From NCBI GenBank assembly GCA_020466095.1, contig CM035808.1, forward strand, positions 16,407,853 to 16,471,852: a DNA stretch of 64,000 bases, read 5' to 3'. The position numbers and the translations under genes are program-made. The DNA is from Chlorops oryzae. Taxonomy: Eukaryota; Arthropoda; Insecta; Diptera; Chloropidae. Positions 1-11,211 of this stretch are shown in pieces. The notes under the pieces were generated by a model, which worked only from the letters and a program-made list of their open reading frames with translations, searched no databases and had not been told where the DNA came from. Numbering within the stretch: the first letter of the stretch is position 1; each line of letters begins with the position of its first letter.

Positions 1-862
1 GGTTCTTTTCAAGTTAGCTCACTATTGAGTGAAATTAATTTTAATTTTTTCCTTTACGGGCTACAGCTATGGGGCAACGCTAGCTCCACGACTGTAGAAC
101 TAATACAAAGAGCTCAATCGAAAATTTTAAGATTAATTACAGGTGCTCCATGATTTATCCGAAACGAAAACATCCACCGCGACCTCAATGTACCCATGGT
201 TAAAGATGAAATTTCGCGATTTAAGGCAATCTATAGCGAGAAGCTTAGAAATCATCCTAACGAAATGGCTAGATGCCTAGCCTCCACTTCTTCACATTCC
301 CGGCTACGAAGAAGTGATCGCCACACCACTGTGGAAGCAACTGAGTGGCCTCTGCTATAAATCGATACACAACAGATTCCGGTAAATTCCTTCGCTGGCA
401 AAAACTGTTTCGCCATGCAAATAAAAAATAAAAAATAAAATAAAAATTTATTATCTAAGCCCGATCCCGTGGCACATATTATGTACAAACAACTATATAT
501 GAGTTCTTAAGCCCGCTCCGAGGCACGTTTATCTTGTATAAAAATTTATTATCTAAGCCCGATCCCGTGGCACATATTATGTACAAACAACTATATATGA
601 GTTCTTAAGCCCGCTCCGAGGCACGTTTATCTTATATAAAAATTTATTATCTAAGCCCGATCCCGTGGCACATATTATGTACAAACAACTATATATGAGT
701 TCTTAAGCCCGCTCCGAGGCACGTTTATACAAGAAACTTTACAACCGAAAGCTTTTGTAAAGTTATGTAAAATTAGATTTAAGATTCTACAACTTATTGT
801 TAGTTCTTTATAAATAAGAAGATTCAATAAACAAGTCCCGTTCAAAAAAAAAAAAAAAAAAA
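1..862 (+). mobile_element. 3' end of a Jockey-like non-LTR retrotransposon, decayed
   Basis: The window opens inside the C-terminal tail of a LINE polyprotein. Codons from 55 to the TAA at 358-360 read YGLQLWGNAS, then IQRAQSKILRLITGAP, then KDEISRFKAIYSEKLRNHP, the usual run after the reverse transcriptase domain of Jockey-clade elements. An in-frame TGA at 151-153 replaces the Trp that normally follows GAP, so the copy is dead. The 3' UTR has a tandem repeat (441-730), an AATAAA near 825 and a 19-nt A tract at 844-862. The 5' part lies outside the window. Family placement is from motif memory; the clade could be a close relative. Confidence 0.85.
441..730 (+). repeat. 98-bp tandem repeat in the LINE 3' UTR, three copies
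   Basis: Three nearly identical units begin at 441, 539 and 637. Each carries the words TTATCTAAGCCCGATCCCG and TTCTTAAGCCCGCTCCGAGG. The third unit breaks off at the end of its GAGGCACGTTTAT. Spacing is exactly 98 bp. It sits between the LINE stop codon and its poly(A) tail. Confidence 0.9.
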
Positions 863-1416
863 TTTTTTACTTTTATCGCACTGCTCGCCTGCTAGTCGTC
901 TTCTAAATAAATCGCGAAAGAAAACGACAAGCGACTCTCGCGGCGACTGCGGTAATACGAATCTGTCGCTTCATCTATTTTTTGCGTCGACGGCGACTAT
1001 CGTAATAGGCCCGCATATATTATTCCTAGGTAGACTAATTCGATGCGGGATTAGGACTCATATAGAACGTCCTTGGCAACACATCATTACAAATCGTTAC
1101 AGAACGCAGCGAAAAGTGAAAACTTCTCAATAATAATCCAGTGCTCGTAAGATGAAACCAGCTGGTATCTCTCCAGCGAGATCTGGCCAGATCTCGTTTA
1201 AAACTTTTAAGGACTAAATAAAAAGAGCCCTGTTCGAGTAAATTCACTACCAACACCTTCTTCCAACGCTCCAACATTGCCTTCATAGAGACATTCGTCT
1301 TCTGCTAATGTATAAAAGTACCTTCGGGCTATTCGGTTTAAAATATTTCATTTGATCGAATAAAACGTTGCACAAAGTTCATTCCAACATAAATACAAAT
1401 GTTCATTTCTATTGCA
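863..1416. other. Spacer between LINE tail and COX6C-like gene
   Basis: No recognised gene. It holds CG-rich imperfect repeats around 900-1010 (GCGACT/GTCGC words) and an 83-codon minus-strand open frame at 1035-1286 that matches nothing I know. The minus-strand 3' UTR of the neighbouring COX6C-like gene must run into its right part; I see no clear AATAAA on that strand. Confidence 0.5.
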
Positions 1417-1792
1417 TTATTTGTAAACTAAACTACGAAGACAACTTTGTTTCTTCTTTTCTTCTTTTGGCTCAGGTGGACAAGCACTTAATCTTCCTGC
1501 CTCTCTCATGCGCACAAACGATGCGTCCGGATCATAGTTCCTATGCAACAAAAACAAAAAAAAAACAAAAAAAACTCAAGATACTTTCAGAATAATGACA
1601 TCAAATCATTCAAACTTACGCATAAAATTCTTGATAAGCTTTCTTACGTGGCTCATTCACAAAAAAATGATATAGAACACCTCCCAATACCGAGAGTCCC
1701 AAGCCAATGTAAACATGACGCATCGTTTGCTTGACATGCATTCCACGCAGGTTTGGCTTATTTCCTTGCGGTGGGCATTTATCGGAACCCAT
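1417..1792 (-). CDS. Cytochrome c oxidase subunit 6C-like protein (cyclope family), two exons
   Basis: Exon 1 is 1620-1792 and exon 2 is 1417-1540, with a GTAAGT donor and a CATAG acceptor. The joined frame is 98 codons plus TAA. The protein has LRGMH at residues 15-19, one membrane span at about 27-45, then NEPRKKAYQEFY and NYD, and REAGR near 70-74. That order is the COX6C layout: a short matrix end, a single helix, and an amphipathic tail. COX6C is a small nuclear-encoded inner-membrane subunit of respiratory complex IV. Two things differ from the usual 75-78 residues: a longer N-terminus and a C-terminal tail of Pro, Glu and Lys. It may therefore be a diverged paralogue, for example a testis copy, rather than the ubiquitous subunit. 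The start is the only ATG upstream of LRGMH in frame. Identity is strong at family level; the orthologue is not decided. Confidence 0.85.
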
Positions 1793-2471
1793 TTTGATTT
1801 TAATAACAATTTAGTTCAATGTTAAAAATTTGTTAAAACGATCGTAGGAAAACTATTGGAGCAGCTTCTATTTTTGATTTTCGATTAATGACATGCAGAG
1901 GTTACTATTTTTTTATTTTTTATTTTTTATGCTCGCACAGTACCAAATATCCAAATTTAAAAAAATTAAAATTGCAGTTTTTTGCTTATAACCTTACATT
2001 TGTCTTCCAATCATCGAGTTCTGCGGCTTTAAATGTTCGTTACGATTCTCGCAAAAACTGGTATGCCTAATATTGGGATAATTTGCACTGATTGCTACGA
2101 TATGGCTTGATAAGTGAGTGAAAGTAGCGAAAAATATGAGCAAAAAATGGCCCTTCTGACCTCATAGAAGCCACAATTAGAGTTGTAGGGTGGCGTTTAG
2201 GCACTTAAAATTTGCGCACGGTCTCCACCTTTCCAAATTAGGTCTATGCGCTGTCTTATACGGTAATTGAGTTATGGCCCTAAATATAGGGCAAAGTAGA
2301 GAAAATTTACTTTTTTCACATTTTGGACCATATCTCGGAAACGCTACTTAAATCCATCAAACCGATAAGCTTTTTGGAATGAGGGAGCCCTAAGCTAACA
2401 TAAAATAACTATTAGAAAAAAGTGTCGAAACGCTGTAGCATTGTGTAATTAGTCTGTAAGATTTACTGTGC
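1793..2471. other. Non-coding, upstream of COX6C-like gene
   Basis: The first few hundred bases must contain the promoter of the minus-strand COX6C-like gene, but I cannot assign a TATA box or initiator. From about 2100 the text resembles a dispersed repeat (for example GGACCATATCTCGGAAACG near 2325), without visible ends. Confidence 0.45.
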
Positions 2472-2474
2472 TTA

Positions 2475-2610
2475 GGGCCGTTTTCTCATCTTTTTTTATC
2501 TGTAAGTTAAATTATCCTGATGATAATTTCATACAAATTTGATTAATAAGTCAAAGGAATTGAAATTTAACTGGCAGATAGAGATTAAAAGTAGGATGAG
2601 CAAACGGCCC
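2475..2610. mobile_element. 136-bp MITE, PIF/Harbinger-like
   Basis: Terminal inverted repeats GGGCCGTTTTCTCATC and its near-complement GATGAGCAAACGGCCC bound the element. Both sides carry TTA (2472-2474 and 2611-2613), the 3-bp target duplication typical of PIF/Harbinger elements. It has no coding capacity. Confidence 0.75.
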
Positions 2611-3099
2611 TTAGAATGAAATTAAATAAATAAATAAATAAATCTTTCCATTTTCGAATTAAGGCTTAAAGCCTTTTCGGCTTATTTTTTAGATTTCTCA
2701 AGCTCGATAGACTGTGTGCAGACCTGGACCTATTTTCTGAAGCAGTCATGCTACGTTTTGCGAAACAAATACTCGTACTATTTAATGTCAAATTTGGTCA
2801 TGCTTCGTACAATTTTGTCCATACAAATTTTGACAGCTCATTTCCCATATCGAAAAATTTTCCATGTGGTAAAAAAAATACGTAGTTGCATGAATCCCAC
2901 TAATATTAATTTTGACAAGTAAGGAAGTTTACATCGGCTTAGCCGATTGCACACACACCTTTTCCTATGCTTAAATTATGTTAAAACATTACCCTAACAA
3001 AAATTCCTGCCGTTTTCGTTGTTCTAGCTTGGATATCTAGTTGTACCTTATCTGTTCTTCGATTTAGCTTCTCAAACTCGAAATTATTATTAAGCACAA

Positions 3100-4080
3100 A
3101 ATTTTCGCAAATGGTGGTCATGGTCAAGTTTTAACTGTAAGAGGGCATTATATCTACACAGAGAAAAAAATACGTAGTAAATTTAAGAGTGCGACGCTCT
3201 TAGAGAAAACGCTCTTGAATCTAAAGGATTTAGCTTTTAACCCAACAATGAAAACGCTCTTGGCTATCATTTAAGAGTGAAAGTAGTAACTTTAATAGTG
3301 AATCCGTAGATTTAAATACTTTCGCATTTAAAGTTCGGATTTTTACAGCTAAACTGTTATTCCAACTACATTTTATTGAATTTGTTAAGAGCGAAACTAT
3401 TTAAGTTAAGAGCACTGAGCACTTAATTACATTTCTTTTCGTTCGGTATAATTCTCATTTGTTTCATAAAATATGACATATAAGACATTTATTCATCTTA
3501 GAACTTTTTAAGCATTGCGAAAGCAGTCACGACAACGGAGTGACAAAATCGGATGAAGTCCATCCGATGGCTATTTTCGGTGTTATGTTAAGAGGAGGAA
3601 ACACATTTTTCTGAAATTATTTTTGCGAGTAGATAATAAAATTATCTACAGCTGTGCATTTTTAATCAACAGTGTCACTTTTGGAAATTATTAAAAGTTT
3701 TAAATTTTATATCAAAATTTTCGCTTTTGGAGATTTTAAAAGCTGTGCATTTCAAATCCACCGTTTTCGCGCTCGCAAATTTTAAAAGCCACGTTTCTTA
3801 ACGCAACAACTTCGCTCTTAAAAAAAATAACAGTGATAACATTGTTGGTTTAAAAGCTAAAAACTCTTGAGATCATTTTAAGAGCGAAAATTGTTGGGTT
3901 AAGAGCGAAATTGGTATAATTTACAGTTATTTTTTTCTCTGTGTAGCTGCGAAATACTGAATTCAAAATAGTGAAAATCAAACTTTTGCGAATTTCGCTA
4001 ATTTCGCAAATTGTAATTACGGTCAAAATTTACCCGTAAGTGAGGACTGTTTGGTGGCCAAAAATAGACAATCAGAAGTA
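3100..4080. repeat. Relic of a 117-bp-type repeat, split by the 3157-3943 element
   Basis: 3100-3154 and 3946-4080 carry the same phrases as the loop of the fold-back at 11212-13424: GCAAATGGTGGTCATGGTC, then TTTTAAC, then AAATAGTGAAAATCAAA, then GCGAATTTCGC. The TIR element sits in the middle, so the repeat was there first. Confidence 0.6.
3157..3943. mobile_element. 787-bp TIR element with amplified TTAAGAGCGAAA word
   Basis: Ends are CACAGAGAAAAAAAT and its complement ATTTTTTTCTCTGTG, each flanked by TA (3155-3156 and 3944-3945). That suggests a TA target duplication, as in Tc1/mariner-type elements. The interior is crowded with copies of TTAAGAGCGAAA and its complement (for example near 3190, 3215, 3275, 3385, 3810, 3885 and 3900). 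A block at 3421-3577 recurs inverted at 28139-28295 inside a second element. There is no transposase frame, so the element is non-autonomous. Confidence 0.75.
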
Positions 4081-4429
4081 GTAAAAAAAATTGTATATAC
4101 AAATATGAGAATAACAGATAAAATTATTTTGAAATGTGTATGATGGTGACCATAGTTATAGGGATGTCTCAATTTCTTTTCAGACAAAGCTTAAGTCTAT
4201 ATTTTAGCTTTACCTACCTAACCAAATTTCAATAGTCAGGAATGTATAGTGAAAAAGTTATCCGCGAAAAAGGTTAAAAATCTTGATTTTTGAAACTTCT
4301 GAACCACTTTCCACAACCCTAGATAGGACTACGAAAAAAAAAAAATGTTGTGCAGTTTTTCGGACATTTACCTGGTTCAAGGCCATGCTAAATTTCAATA
4401 TGATATCTTTCATTGTTTAGGATTAAATT

Positions 4430-4610
4430 ACGAAAAACTTATTTGTGACCGACAGACAGACATACAGACAGACAGACATGGCTAGATCGACTCCTCTGGT
4501 CACCCTGATCAAGAATATATGTCTATATCTATCGCGACTCCTTTGGTCTGTTACAAACTCCGTTCCAAACTTAATATACCCTTTCTTTTAGAAAAGGTAT
4601 AAAAATTATC
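4430..4610 (+). repeat. Dispersed repeat end, shared with 44440-44810
   Basis: A run of GACAGACAGACATGGCTAGA is followed by TGATCAAGAATATATGTCTA and CAAACTTAATATACCCT. The last two phrases recur at 44705-44785. This combination is a common dipteran interspersed repeat whose class I cannot name from the sequence alone. Confidence 0.55.
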
Positions 4611-7600
4611 AATATTATTTTAAATTCCATAAAGGGCATCAGAGTAATTAGTTTTTTATTATTTTAAACTCATTTATCTTTTTAGGGAATTTCTTCCGCG
4701 CCCTGTTTATTATATATGTATATTGCATTTTTGATTTGTACAACTTATTCGTAAATCATCGGTCACACAGTCGGATATTGTTGTTTTGAGACATTCAAAA
4801 TGTTCTTTAGTTCTTATTATATATTATTCTTGTGAAAAATTTGGTGAACATGCCGCATCGGTCATAAAAGTGTTTGAAGCAAGACAATGAAAATTCCGAA
4901 AATGTTTATTAATTAGTTTTGGTTTTTGCAAATGCTTTTTGCTCATTTTCTATCTAAGTGCATTATGGATATATGTAAGAATTGGAAATTTACTTAAGCG
5001 CTTCTGTTAAAGTAAGTAAATAGTGTGCCCAACGCCAATTGAGGTCAACTTAAGTTGTTCCAAAACACAAAAACAAATGAGAATTGAAACGATTTAAGTA
5101 AGCCAATGTGATATTATTAAATGACGAATGAAAGTTCGACGAATGTTACTAAACATAAGTGCACATATCGCACACTAATCACTAAATCGGCACAACTCAA
5201 AATATTGCATTTCTCGGGCCAACAGCCAATAACTCTCAAAGCCTTTACAAACAATTTCTTTTCTAAATTTATATTATTCTTAAATTACTGCACAATCAAT
5301 AAATTTAAATGTTAATTTTGCACGTGTTCCCCCTGCTGCAGTTAAATGTTGGCAAACATGGAAAAAGTGATTAAAAAATTTTCGAATTTTGCCGGTTTAG
5401 TGATAAGTGTGCGATATGATGTTTTGTCAAAAAACATAAGTTGAAAAGTAAATGCATGCAATTTCTTATACAAACTGATGAAGCACACATCAGCTTCCTG
5501 ATTGCCTTGTAGCTCCTGAGCATTCAACTCAATTCTTTCCTATGTCGACTTTATATCTGCTCTTCCATATGGCCATAGAAATATTAACATTATGCGTGAC
5601 AAATCGACTCTATAATGCGCTTGTGGAGCAGATACTTTCCGTAACACACATAGCTCATGCAAAATAACTCCTTTCATATCCATCTCAGTCCGCCTGAGTG
5701 TTAAATTCGCTACTCGTAGTACTCGTCAAGTACAAAAGATTTAAGCAGTTAAAAAGTTTCCAAAGTCTGTCAATTAAGAATGCACATAAAATCGCATGCG
5801 AAGGTCATGGCAGCGCGTGTAGACGCTGCTGCAGGGCCAAAGTAATTTTGTAACTTTTTAAGTGCTCTTAAACTAAAAAGCTCTACTTACGGCCATTTCT
5901 AAGTGCACTTCGATCTCGCAGATGCAGAAAAATCTTAAGATTGTAAAAGATTAATCTTTTAATAATTTATTTGTTGCAAAGTTTTTCTCATTTCGAAGTC
6001 ATGCATCAACTTTTTCCCTTTTCTCGTTTTCGTGTTCGTTTTGTCCTTTTATTTTTTATTTATTTTTTTTTTTTGAATTCGGTATAATCAGATAAGGAGA
6101 CGGGTATTTGTAGTTTTGTCGATGCTCGGAGTTGGTTGACTTTTTATTATTATTTTTATTTTTTTTTTTTATTCGATGTCTTTTGGACTTGGATTTTACT
6201 TTTGGTGATAAATTGATTTTTGTTTATTTGTTTGAAAAAGTTGAAAAAGTTTTAAGACAAAAAGGACTTTTTGTTTTTGTTTGGGTCGCGTGGCAACTCC
6301 GAAACTCTAGCGCCAGTAGTTGAAATCCTCGTAGAAGTCATCAATGCAGCAGCGTTAAGCTATAAAACTTGTTAACATTCACTGTTGACATTGTTGCCAA
6401 AATCGACAAAAAAATTGCTTTCCCTCGGTGCGAACTTCACAAAAATTTAATATAATTTTGATTGCATTCTGTAAGTTTCCTGTTTTTTTTTTATCCTTTT
6501 TCGATTTCTGAACTTTCAATGGGATTTTTGATTAGCTTATCGTTCGAGCACTAATCCGATAAAATGTTTCTTTTCGCTTTGAAGTTCCGAAAAGTGATTT
6601 TCAATCGAGTGCAAAGGCTGCAAATGCAAATTTTTTGGGCAAATGGTATTCCCATGTCCCGCCCAACAATGGTTAAAATTGATATTGATGAAAGCTTTCG
6701 ATGTGCCCTAAGGTGATAAAGGATTTTCTATTCTTTTGTACTTTCAATTTGAATTGAATTGTCGAAACTAACTAAATGTTTAAATGATTAAAAAAAATAA
6801 GCAAAATTTTAAATAGCAAAAGAAATTATATCCTGGTTTTTCTCTTAAGAAAATTACCATTCTTTAAATGTGGTAATTAAGTTTTTTATTTTTTTATTCT
6901 TTTAATGGCAAGTGTTTAAACCAAAGAACCTCATTACGCTAAGTTGTGCCCTCATACATTTTAAATCAAACACTTAAGCTTGAGTTAATCTCACTTAGTA
7001 CGCGGACATCTGAGAATTGTGCGTTAAAATTAATTTCCTTCGCCACTCATTGTGCTGGTGTATTCAGACGAACACACGCAGCGTACGTTGAATTGACCCT
7101 CGTACCTTCTATTACCTTGCATTATAAAGTAGAAGACTAGCTGCAAAGTCGTAAAAGTGAAGTATGGAGCAAAAGAGCGAATTACTCAACTTAAGTCACT
7201 CGCATGAACGTGAATTATCGCACTACCGCATTGTATTAAAATTTATTGATGCACATTAAAATTCTGAATGGGGGCATTTAAAGAGCTAAGCAGATAACCG
7301 AATAAATCCACATTCATTCGAATATTGATATAGACAGAACATACATATCTACACGGATACATATATCCAGCCAACCATACACGGAATGTTTCGAAAAAGA
7401 TTGTAAAAGGACTCTGACGAAGTGTGTAAAAAGTGTAAGAAAAAAACTCCTAACCGAGCTCTACGAAGCATTGCTTTTGCCAAGGCCTCAAAGAAGCAAT
7501 GCCTAGAAGCATTTAAGGAGACTAAAAGAGTCACCTTTTAAACATTTATATCTGAAAGAGAGTCCAAACAGACTCTAACAATCACGAAAGATAAATTTTG

Positions 7601-9159
7601 AGATCCCAAAAAGTACAATTTTTCCGTTTTAGGCTCCGTGATCTTTTCTCCCGAAAAAACGCTCGTTTAGAGCTCCTATCGCAGCGGATTGGGAGCATTT
7701 TCGCTCCGGAAAAGGAGTCCTCAAGAGCTCCGTGCGGACTGTTCTGTTTGACTGGGTATGTACCGACAAAAACATTAACATGAAAATAATGAAATAATTC
7801 AAATATTATTCGGTTACTTACAGACCTAACAGGCGGGAATGCATCAACTTCCTCAATTAGTTTGAAAAAAATCCCCTATTATTTTAATTTTTAATTACAG
7901 CGATCGAAAACGACGCCTCCAAAAATATGCAATTGTTTTTGTATTTGAATTAAAAACTCCCATTAAAGGACGCTCCAACAACACAACAAATGCCCAATAA
8001 TACGAAAAACGACAAATTTAATGAGAATTTTGAAAGCATTTAAGCCACGAAATATTGTATAATCCGTCATCAGGTTTCGCGTGTAATTAGAAATAACAAA
8101 GCCTATAAAGAACACACACATACACAAACACATTACGGTGCAAATGAGAGACATTCAAATTTCTATAGGTATAACTACATAAACAAGCAATGCAGCTATT
8201 AAAAACATTCCATGTCGGCGTCACCATAGGAAATTATTTAATAAATTAAAACAATTGATTGTGGTGGCATAAAATCATATTTTATGCATAAATTATGAAC
8301 GCAGAAACATAATTATTCGCACACGCACACAAGCACGGGCACGCACTCATACTCTCACACATAAAAATATGTACTGCGTTATATATACTCATATATAATA
8401 CAAATAAATTTCGATATTTAAATTTTAAATACATACAAGCAACCCGAGCAAATATTTAATTTTCAATAATTTTATGCTTTCTCTATAACTTCAATGCCAT
8501 CCAATTTTTTGTTAGCATATGTGCTCGAAAAATATGACAAATATATTCACAGACACTCAACAGAGACACACACACGAATTATACTCTTTCTAATTCACAT
8601 GAACGAAGGCAAACAAAACTGAAAATTCGTTAAGATGCTTCATTAGAAAATGACTTCCTCGAACTCCTCAACTGCCTTTACGCTCATAATAATTATCTTT
8701 CACAGAATATGGGCAACTTTTATGTTTCCCTCGTATGTGTCTTTTGTCTTAAACTAACCACACATACCTACATATATATGTGGATATATATATACTTTAA
8801 TTAAAAAGGACATTGCGATAAGAGAACAAATACGGAAACACAAAAGCGCAATTCTGACAAGACATTCATACGTAAAAGTTCTCGATGCTCTCAATTCAAC
8901 TGTGAAAACTTTGAAGGCTACGCTCTAATCTATTCTGAGAGCAAAAGCAGAAAGTTCTCAAAAAAGAAAAGCTTAAAAACTTTTAGAAATTTACAAAACA
9001 ATAGAGAAAATGGACTGGTCCATTCATTAGGAATTCATGTCTTATGTATATGGTCATATAGATAGGTGCATGTGTGTGCGTATGCATGCGTCACACATGT
9101 GGCTTTAAATTGGATGAAATGAAATATTCAAATAAGTTATTAAAGCACATCTGCGTGCT
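4611..9159. other. Gene-free, A+T-rich stretch
   Basis: No convincing exon on either strand. Visible items are an inverted repeat (arms 5163-5191 and 5390-5418), T-rich runs near 6055-6075 and 6150-6170, an AGCTCC/GGAGC-rich patch at 7620-7745 that may be another TIR element ending TACCCAGTCA on the complement, and short AT and CA microsatellites near 8320-8410 and 8780-8800. Confidence 0.5.
5163..5418. repeat. Inverted repeat, 29-bp arms
   Basis: Left arm 5163-5191 (CATATCGCACACTAATCACT onwards) and right arm 5390-5418 pair with two mismatches. The loop is about 200 bp. No target duplication is evident. Confidence 0.65.
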
Positions 9160-9298
9160 TTGAAATCATGGCGAGCTCAAAGGAGCAGAGCTTTCAAAAA
9201 AAAAAAAAAAAAATACCCCAAAAAATATGCTTCAAAAAAAAAACTGTTCCGATCCGAAAAACTTTTGAACTCTACTTGGGGTTTTTATTGGGAGTTAA

Positions 9299-9388
9299 AT
9301 GGCAGCCGCAGCAGCAACAGCAACAACAACAGCCGCAGCAGCAGCAATGGCAGCAGCAACAACAACAACAGCCGCAGCATCAGCAGCA
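9299..9388 (+). repeat. CAG/CAA trinucleotide tract
   Basis: Interrupted CAG, CAA and CCG triplets. Open in several frames, which gives artefactual poly-Gln or poly-Ser/Asn frames. No flanking coding sequence or splice sites make it an exon. Confidence 0.8.
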
Positions 9389-9431
9389 TTATGCTGAAAA
9401 CTTAATTGAGGTAAAGTTTATTTTTTTTTTT

Positions 9432-9555
9432 AATAATCGGCCTGATTATGTATTCCGACGGATCGAATATGAATGCAAACGAGTTCTTTCATTCATAAAA
9501 ATTTGAAAATGCAAACGGATTCGATCCGTCGGAATACATAATCAGGCCGATTATT
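9432..9555. mobile_element. Perfect-arm hairpin, 37-bp arms (MITE-like)
   Basis: Arms 9432-9468 and 9519-9555 are exact complements, starting AATAATCGGCCTGATTATG and containing TCCGACGGATCG. The loop is 50 bp. The arm identity implies a recent origin or a folded functional RNA. Target duplication cannot be separated from the palindrome. Confidence 0.7.
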
Positions 9556-9599
9556 TGTATTATACAGGCTAGAAGAAAATTTTTAAGGCCCGGCCCGGA

Positions 9600-10880
9600 C
9601 CGTGCACACCTCCAATACAGGCATGCTCTAGAAATCTAATCCGAATAAAAAAGTTCCAAATCAATAAGATTTCAATAGAAATTTTAAACTATTTCGAATT
9701 TTTTATGGGGATTCGATTTCTAAAGCTTGCCTAATAATGTTTATTAAAAAACCAGAAAAAATTATAGTTTCTTGTACTTTTCTTTTCTTTCCAGATGTGA
9801 AATATTTTATATTCACTGCATGCTTTGAATGAAGGCGTAATTATAGGCCCTACGCTTACTGCCACCCCAAGGGCAGCTAGAGAGACTGACCGATTAGTTC
9901 CACATTTAATTCATTAAAAACGTTTCATAAAATATGCCGAAAAATTTAATAATTTTCTTTTATAATTTATAGCTTTGATATTCATTTTGATATTCGATTA
10001 ATGAACCAATTTTTTTTTTCCTTTGAACTTAACGCTTTTTTTTCTTGTACAATTGCGCACAAACATGCACATTTCGCTGGGTTTATCATTTCGTGCTTTG
10101 GGCTGAGCATCGAACTTGAAATTTATTCGATTTCAATTCTATTTTACATATTGCATTGGCATGCATTGCTATCCCTTGCGGTTATTGGGAAATAAATTTC
10201 TTTTTTACACAATGTTGCGGCTGTGAGGCCCAAGCAAGCTGTTGCGTTGGAGATGTGATGATACACATCGAAAAGAAGACTGCTCAGGGGCATCAGAGAA
10301 TTGATTTAGTTCGATTGGATATTTCTTTTTGCTTTTCTGAGATGATATTGAACCAAAAAAATGTCGGATAATTTAAATGGAAACTCTAAAGACGAAAAAT
10401 CGTAGCAAATACTGCTCATGATTAGTGAACAAAAAAATTTTCACATCTCAAGAAACCCCTTAGAATATGCAACGTTTTATGGGAAGCTGATTGGACAAAC
10501 AAGGCAACTAATCATTTGCTTTAAATCGCTTCGTAGAAGTTTTACTCACTTCACGCTTCTCTGGTAGTGAGCAACAAAAAAATGGGAGCTCTTGCACCAA
10601 ATAATGAAGAACATTTAACAAAAAATCCTGTTCCAAAACAAAAAAATGCCGCAATGTCCAATGAACAGGCAAATACAAACAAGAAATCAAAATTCAGTGT
10701 TGTGATTTTGGGGCCAGATATTTGATTATTTGAGCTTCCAATTCTAATGGGGCTCAGTGGGATTTGATAAAAAAAAATAAATCTTAATCTCTGATTGATT
10801 TTATTTCCTTATGCAAAAGAGAGAAAAATTTTTCCACAAAAAAATACAAAAAAAAATTTTTTTATAATTAATGTCAAAAC
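9600..10880. other. Gene-free stretch
   Basis: I see only A+T-rich sequence with short chance frames. There is no feature I can support. Confidence 0.4.
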
Positions 10881-10885
10881 ATTAA

Positions 10886-10994
10886 CCCCCTTATTCATAA
10901 TAAATTTTTAAATTTAAAACATTTGTCATATTTCCATACAGAAACTGAATTTAAACAATGTTTTAAATTAAAAATTTTATTATGAATAAGGGGG
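10886..10994. mobile_element. 109-bp MITE, Harbinger-like
   Basis: Ends are CCCCCTTATTCATAATAAA and its complement. Both sides carry TAA (10883-10885 and 10995-10997), fitting a 3-bp TWA target duplication. The interior is A+T-rich and non-coding. Confidence 0.75.
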
Positions 10995-11211
10995 TAAGAT
11001 TTTTAATAAGTCTTTTGGCATTAAGGTGCACAATTTAAATAAATGAAAATGAACGAAAAAAAAATTTATTTATTTTTTTCGGTGTATTTCTATTTTCGGA
11101 CCACTTTCTAGGTATTACCTTTTATTTTCAAAAATTTATTCAAATTGATAGGGTGTTTTTGAAATAATTAGAAAAACGTAAGTGCACAATACATACAGTA
11201 CTAGTATCCAG

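Noticed and set aside
1035..1286. 83-codon minus frame next to the COX6C-like gene
   Set aside because: No family resemblance and no supporting splice or poly(A) signals.
6300..6352. Minus-strand text CIDDFYEDFNYWR followed by a stop, resembling a peptide end
   Set aside because: A stop lies just upstream in the same frame and no acceptor AG falls between; probably chance.
9160..9506. Poly-Gln / Ser-Asn frames of 81 and 112 codons
   Set aside because: Created by a CAG/CAA tract and A runs; no start context, splice sites or conserved flanks.
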